DNA of 64,000 nt from Nemertoderma westbladi (lineage: Eukaryota; Xenacoelomorpha; Nemertodermatida; Nemertodermatidae). A program made the position numbers and the translations under genes. Each line of letters starts with the position of its first letter. Position 1 is the stretch's first letter. Location of the stretch: contig JAUCBJ010003070.1 of the NCBI GenBank assembly GCA_032718475.1, positions 126,001 to 190,000 on the forward strand, read 5' to 3'. The notes beneath the pieces are model-generated. The model searched no databases and was not told the DNA's origin. It saw only the letters and a list, made by a program, of their open reading frames with translations. Of the stretch, positions 60,882 through 64,000 are shown one piece after another.

Positions 60882-61089
60882 TCCCTTAGAAGACCTAAAG
60901 TTGGATGGTGTACTTCAGACGTGCCATACAATGGAGTCCAGCATTGAAGTGGATGGAAAACGTAACTTCCAAGGAACACTACAGTACCAGTCACCATGGT
61001 TCATCAACGAGATAATAATGAAAGCGATGGTGAGTTATGGTGCGATGATAGAGCAGTTAGAGCACTTTCACACTCAAGTTATAAGATAG
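60882..61089 (+). pseudogene. gag: gypsy-type Gag, continuation after the insertion
   Basis: After the second TCCCTTAG copy the frame reads PLEDLKLDGVLQTCHTMESS, the usual continuation of the Gag helix that ends at 34977 (EILKT). The Gag-like signal fades after about 40 residues, and the remaining residues to the stop at 61089 are unrecognised. Frame and content agree with a single gag interrupted by the composite element. Confidence 0.65.
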
Positions 61090-61109
61090 GAAAAAGCGCG
61101 TGGGACACA

Positions 61110-61460
61110 AGCGTTAAACTTCCTTAGTTGATTATTATCAATTGTTGTTAAGTTTCCATCAACATTAAAAGTTATGAATTCGGTCTTGGTAGCATTCATA
61201 TGCAATTCCCTGAGCAGCCCTATCTACTTTATTCAGTAGAAGCTGTGCATCTGCTGCTAGCGTATTAGAGAGGTCATCTGGCTGTTTTCCATACCTCTGA
61301 AGGGATTTCATCTAATCCAATAGCTTTATGATTGGACATGCTTTTAATGCTTCTTTGGGGTTCGACAGGTGTGAAGTCCCCTGTTTCTGTAGGTAGTGTC
61401 TTGTTGAAAACAATTGGTTTTAAATTTACCATTGGTCCGACTGCTTAACGTTAACTTAAC
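61110..61460 (-). pseudogene. LINE linker/RT N-terminal fragment
   Basis: The minus strand shows, in shifting frames, SIKSMSNHKAIGLDEIPSEV, the conserved linker just before the RT domain of many LINEs (NxKAxGxDxIPxExW). A block near 61240-61275 is shared with 30860-30940, so it belongs to the same family as the RT piece at 30850-31230. Frames are interrupted. Confidence 0.65.
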
Positions 61461-62090
61461 TATTTAAAAAAATTCTGACCCGGGGCTGTGAACTCGTACA
61501 TAAAGATTAAGAATATTATATTTTTATGGGTTATATGTATGGAAGGGAGGACCAAGAATCTTTTTTTATTGCTCGTAGTAATTAGCAAGTGTCATATATT
61601 TGTATACAGTAGTAAGAGCCTGAATTCAGCTGTCCAGAGCTTTTTCGTGAAGTCATTAAGATCTTAATTCAAGAACCCAAGTCATATACACCTGCAATGA
61701 GATACTTACTGTACAGAGTATATCATACTGTATTTTTTGATTATTTTTTCGTTAATATTTATTTTCTTGATAAATAATATCTATAAATAGAGATAAATAG
61801 ATAGATATATATAGATAGATAAATATATAAATAGAAAGGGTTGGATTGTTCGAAACAGTCACCCATGGGAGTTAGTGCCTTAAAAGTAACTGGATCACTA
61901 GATGAGTTGATAGATAGCCGTCAGGTTTCCTCTGGTGTTTCGTATTTCACACCTTCACTGATAACATTAACTAATGTATGTTATATATAACATACAGTTT
62001 ATATTCCTTATAGAATTCCATATTAGGCATTCCATATAAAATGACTCTACTCATGAAAACTTAAAAGATATTTGTAGCAACATACTGACT
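61461..62090. other. Non-coding, AT-rich
   Basis: No gene. A GATA-type microsatellite (ATAGATAGATA variants) lies at about 61780-61835. Confidence 0.5.
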
Positions 62091-62095
62091 TTGAT

Positions 62096-62271
62096 TGAAT
62101 GAATCACTATGGCAAACTTTAGATACTTATACCCCACAAACGGGGGTGTAAGTCTCTTTTGATGGCCCTAGTGGCTTAGTACTAATTTTAGAGTTTAGTA
62201 TCCTGATTCTATATATTTTTTTGTTGTTTGTGTGGTGTAAGTCTCTAATGTTTGCCATAGTGATTCAACAC
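62096..62271. mobile_element. Short hairpin MITE
   Basis: Left GAATCACTATGGCAAACTTT at 62101 pairs with right TTTGCCATAGTGATTC at 62251-62266. Pairing continues inward through TTAGATACTTATACCCCACAAAC against GTTTGTGTGGTGTAAGTCTCTAA, giving arms of about 45 bases in a 170-base unit without coding capacity. No target duplication is clear. Confidence 0.7.
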
Positions 62272-63731
62272 TGCACATGACAGCGACGATTAGGGCTACA
62301 CATTACTTTTATACAGTAGTACCTAGTACCAGGAAACTCACTCAATATGAGTAGGCCTATATACCTGACCTACATATACCTGATCAATATAAGATGTAGA
62401 ACAGAAATATACTGAATGTGAATCATTTGTTCGGAAAATGACCACCTCCTTACTGCTTTACTGACAACGTAAAGGTGAGAACAGAATCAGCTGGTGAAAA
62501 TTCCACCATATACTATACGTTAAAACTGCTGGGGATATAAAAATGAACCTGCATTAAATTGTAATTCGTTTTGTAGAGTATACAAGTGAATTCGACATGT
62601 GATATAGAAATGGAATTGATTGGACGGTTGACATGCACCGTGTGTTGTACTGTATTACCTTAACTTTATAACCACTATAGAAAAACCACATGACAGTAGG
62701 CCTACAGTAGAATCGCTAGGCCGCCTACTAACTTCTTTAGGAAGCTACATCAATGATCAGAAAAACAAAGTTAACTTGTTTATAATTTATAGAAAGGTGT
62801 CTGAATGTCAATGTGGACATTGTAACGTGCTCATTGCACTGTGCAAATTATTATAAAGGATTAGTAAAATTATTTCAATCATACATAATGATAATAATGA
62901 TGACACACCCTGATCCTAAATGTGAAGAGAATATGTAGATGATCCACATGTGGTCTATAATATATACGTTCTCACTGTCTAAATTACAATATGGAGATGT
63001 ACAATCAGATTATTTAAAAAAATATGTTTAATTAACATTAAAACAACATATAACCCATCATCGCAAAATGATGTATCTGTATCTTATTGTGTTTTATATA
63101 TATATAAACCTGATGAATATTTATGGAAGTTTAGATTACCTTAAAAGTTTGACAAAAGAGACCAAATTCTAAATACCTTATAAAAGTGGTGGACAAATAA
63201 AACTTTAAAAATCTTAAAAAAAAATTAAATTTAATATTAGAAAAAAATTTAAATTTTACATTTAAAAAGTTTAAAATTTTACATTTATATAATTTTAAAT
63301 TTCATATTTAACAAATTTTAAAATTTTGATTAACCAAAAATAAAATTATACATTTAAATAATAATACATTTATAATTTTACAATTAAAGGAAATTTGATA
63401 AAGAAAGACGATATAATACAGTAAGTTCCACTATTGTGGGGAGGGTGACTGACTGACTGTATGACAGCTGAACATATTAAGATCTCTATAGGCCTACTGC
63501 ATTCCCACGGTTAGTTACAATTTAATTTCTTTCCCTTGAGAGCATCCCCCCTTTTCACCCTCTTGGTTACTGATTTTATAATTAATTGTTGAATATTATG
63601 ACGTAAACTAATCGACTAATGGAATACATAATAGAGGGTTGGCCATGGTGACGGGCGGGGTCCGCAGGAGCCTACAGTTCGTTTTGTTGCGCTCCAACTG
63701 TGTCTGGGAGGGAGTCACAGATCTTGGAGGA
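62272..63731. other. Non-coding, AT-rich
   Basis: No gene is supported. 63190-63390 is extreme low-complexity DNA built of AAATTTTACATTTA-type words. Confidence 0.5.
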
Positions 63732-63756
63732 GGGGGGGGGGGGGGGGGGGGGGGGG
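63732..63756. repeat. Poly-G homopolymer (25 G)
   Basis: The longest single-base run in the window. It interrupts an otherwise GC-rich 90-base island (63640-63780) in AT-rich DNA. Confidence 0.95.
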
Positions 63757-64000
63757 CTTCAGGGTTGCAGACCACCCGGACTCATACTAACCAATTAATT
63801 AGTAATAATTGTAATATTGGGTGAGCAATTGTAATTGTATATCTATTTGAATATATAGTATTTTATATTAAAATAATAAATAAAGGCATCTAAATTATAA
63901 TAACTTGTAATAAAAGAACACTTATCGGGCTTTGGGAATTTTGTAGATATTTAGTTAACTTCATTTTGTCATATCCTTCGTTGTAAAACACGGGACTAAA
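63757..64000. other. Non-coding, AT-rich window end
   Basis: No gene or repeat is recognised. Confidence 0.5.

Noticed and set aside
63639-63824. 61-codon ORF across the poly-G run
   Set aside because: It depends on the homopolymer length for its frame and has no recognisable content.

Overview
This looks like nuclear DNA of an animal, most likely a marine invertebrate. The base composition is AT-rich, coding is sparse, and the window is dominated by several unrelated metazoan-type transposon classes: BEL/Pao and gypsy LTR elements, Penelope-like and LINE retroelements, piggyBac-like and other inverted-repeat DNA elements, and tRNA-derived SINEs. Long C/G homopolymers recur. The only convincing host-type gene is a fibrinogen-domain protein. 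I cannot name the species.

Layout. 1-5.2 kb: a SINE, two LINE 3' fragments, and a minus-strand intronless gene for a type II membrane protein with a long Thr/Ser-Val-Pro repeat stalk and a C-terminal fibrinogen-related domain. 6.2-9.2 kb: a decayed LINE. 9.2-10.8 kb: an inverted-repeat element whose ends are palindromic repeats and which encloses a proline-rich ORF. 11-15 kb: LINE and tRNA-like fragments and a second inverted-repeat element with a small CCHC-like ORF. 15.3-25.9 kb: BEL/Pao element A, an internally deleted copy that keeps one long open gag-protease frame. 26-31.5 kb: a SINE, a THAP-like fragment, a young 5'-truncated LINE with a 44-bp target duplication, and an older LINE piece. 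32.0-33.6 kb: a piggyBac-like non-autonomous element. 34.2-61.1 kb: a three-level nest. A gypsy-type gag gene is split by an inverted-repeat composite (8-bp duplication TCCCTTAG) that carries a Penelope-like reverse transcriptase, and the composite is in turn split by BEL/Pao element B (5-bp duplication ACTAT). 61.1-64 kb: a LINE piece, a hairpin MITE and AT-rich DNA.

The most interesting object is element B (40287-59231). It is an 18.9-kb BEL/Pao-type retrotransposon whose 1345-bp LTRs differ at four positions by my reading, so it is very young. Beyond gag-pol it carries a 1417-codon third ORF. That protein has two cysteine/histidine clusters and a segment whose motif order resembles a DEDDy 3'-5' exonuclease, and it does not look like an envelope. 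Element A is a sister copy that lost RT, most of RNase H and integrase through two frame-preserving deletions. Its third ORF is decayed and has lost its start codon.

All family assignments come from reading motifs by eye. No database search or computed alignment was possible.
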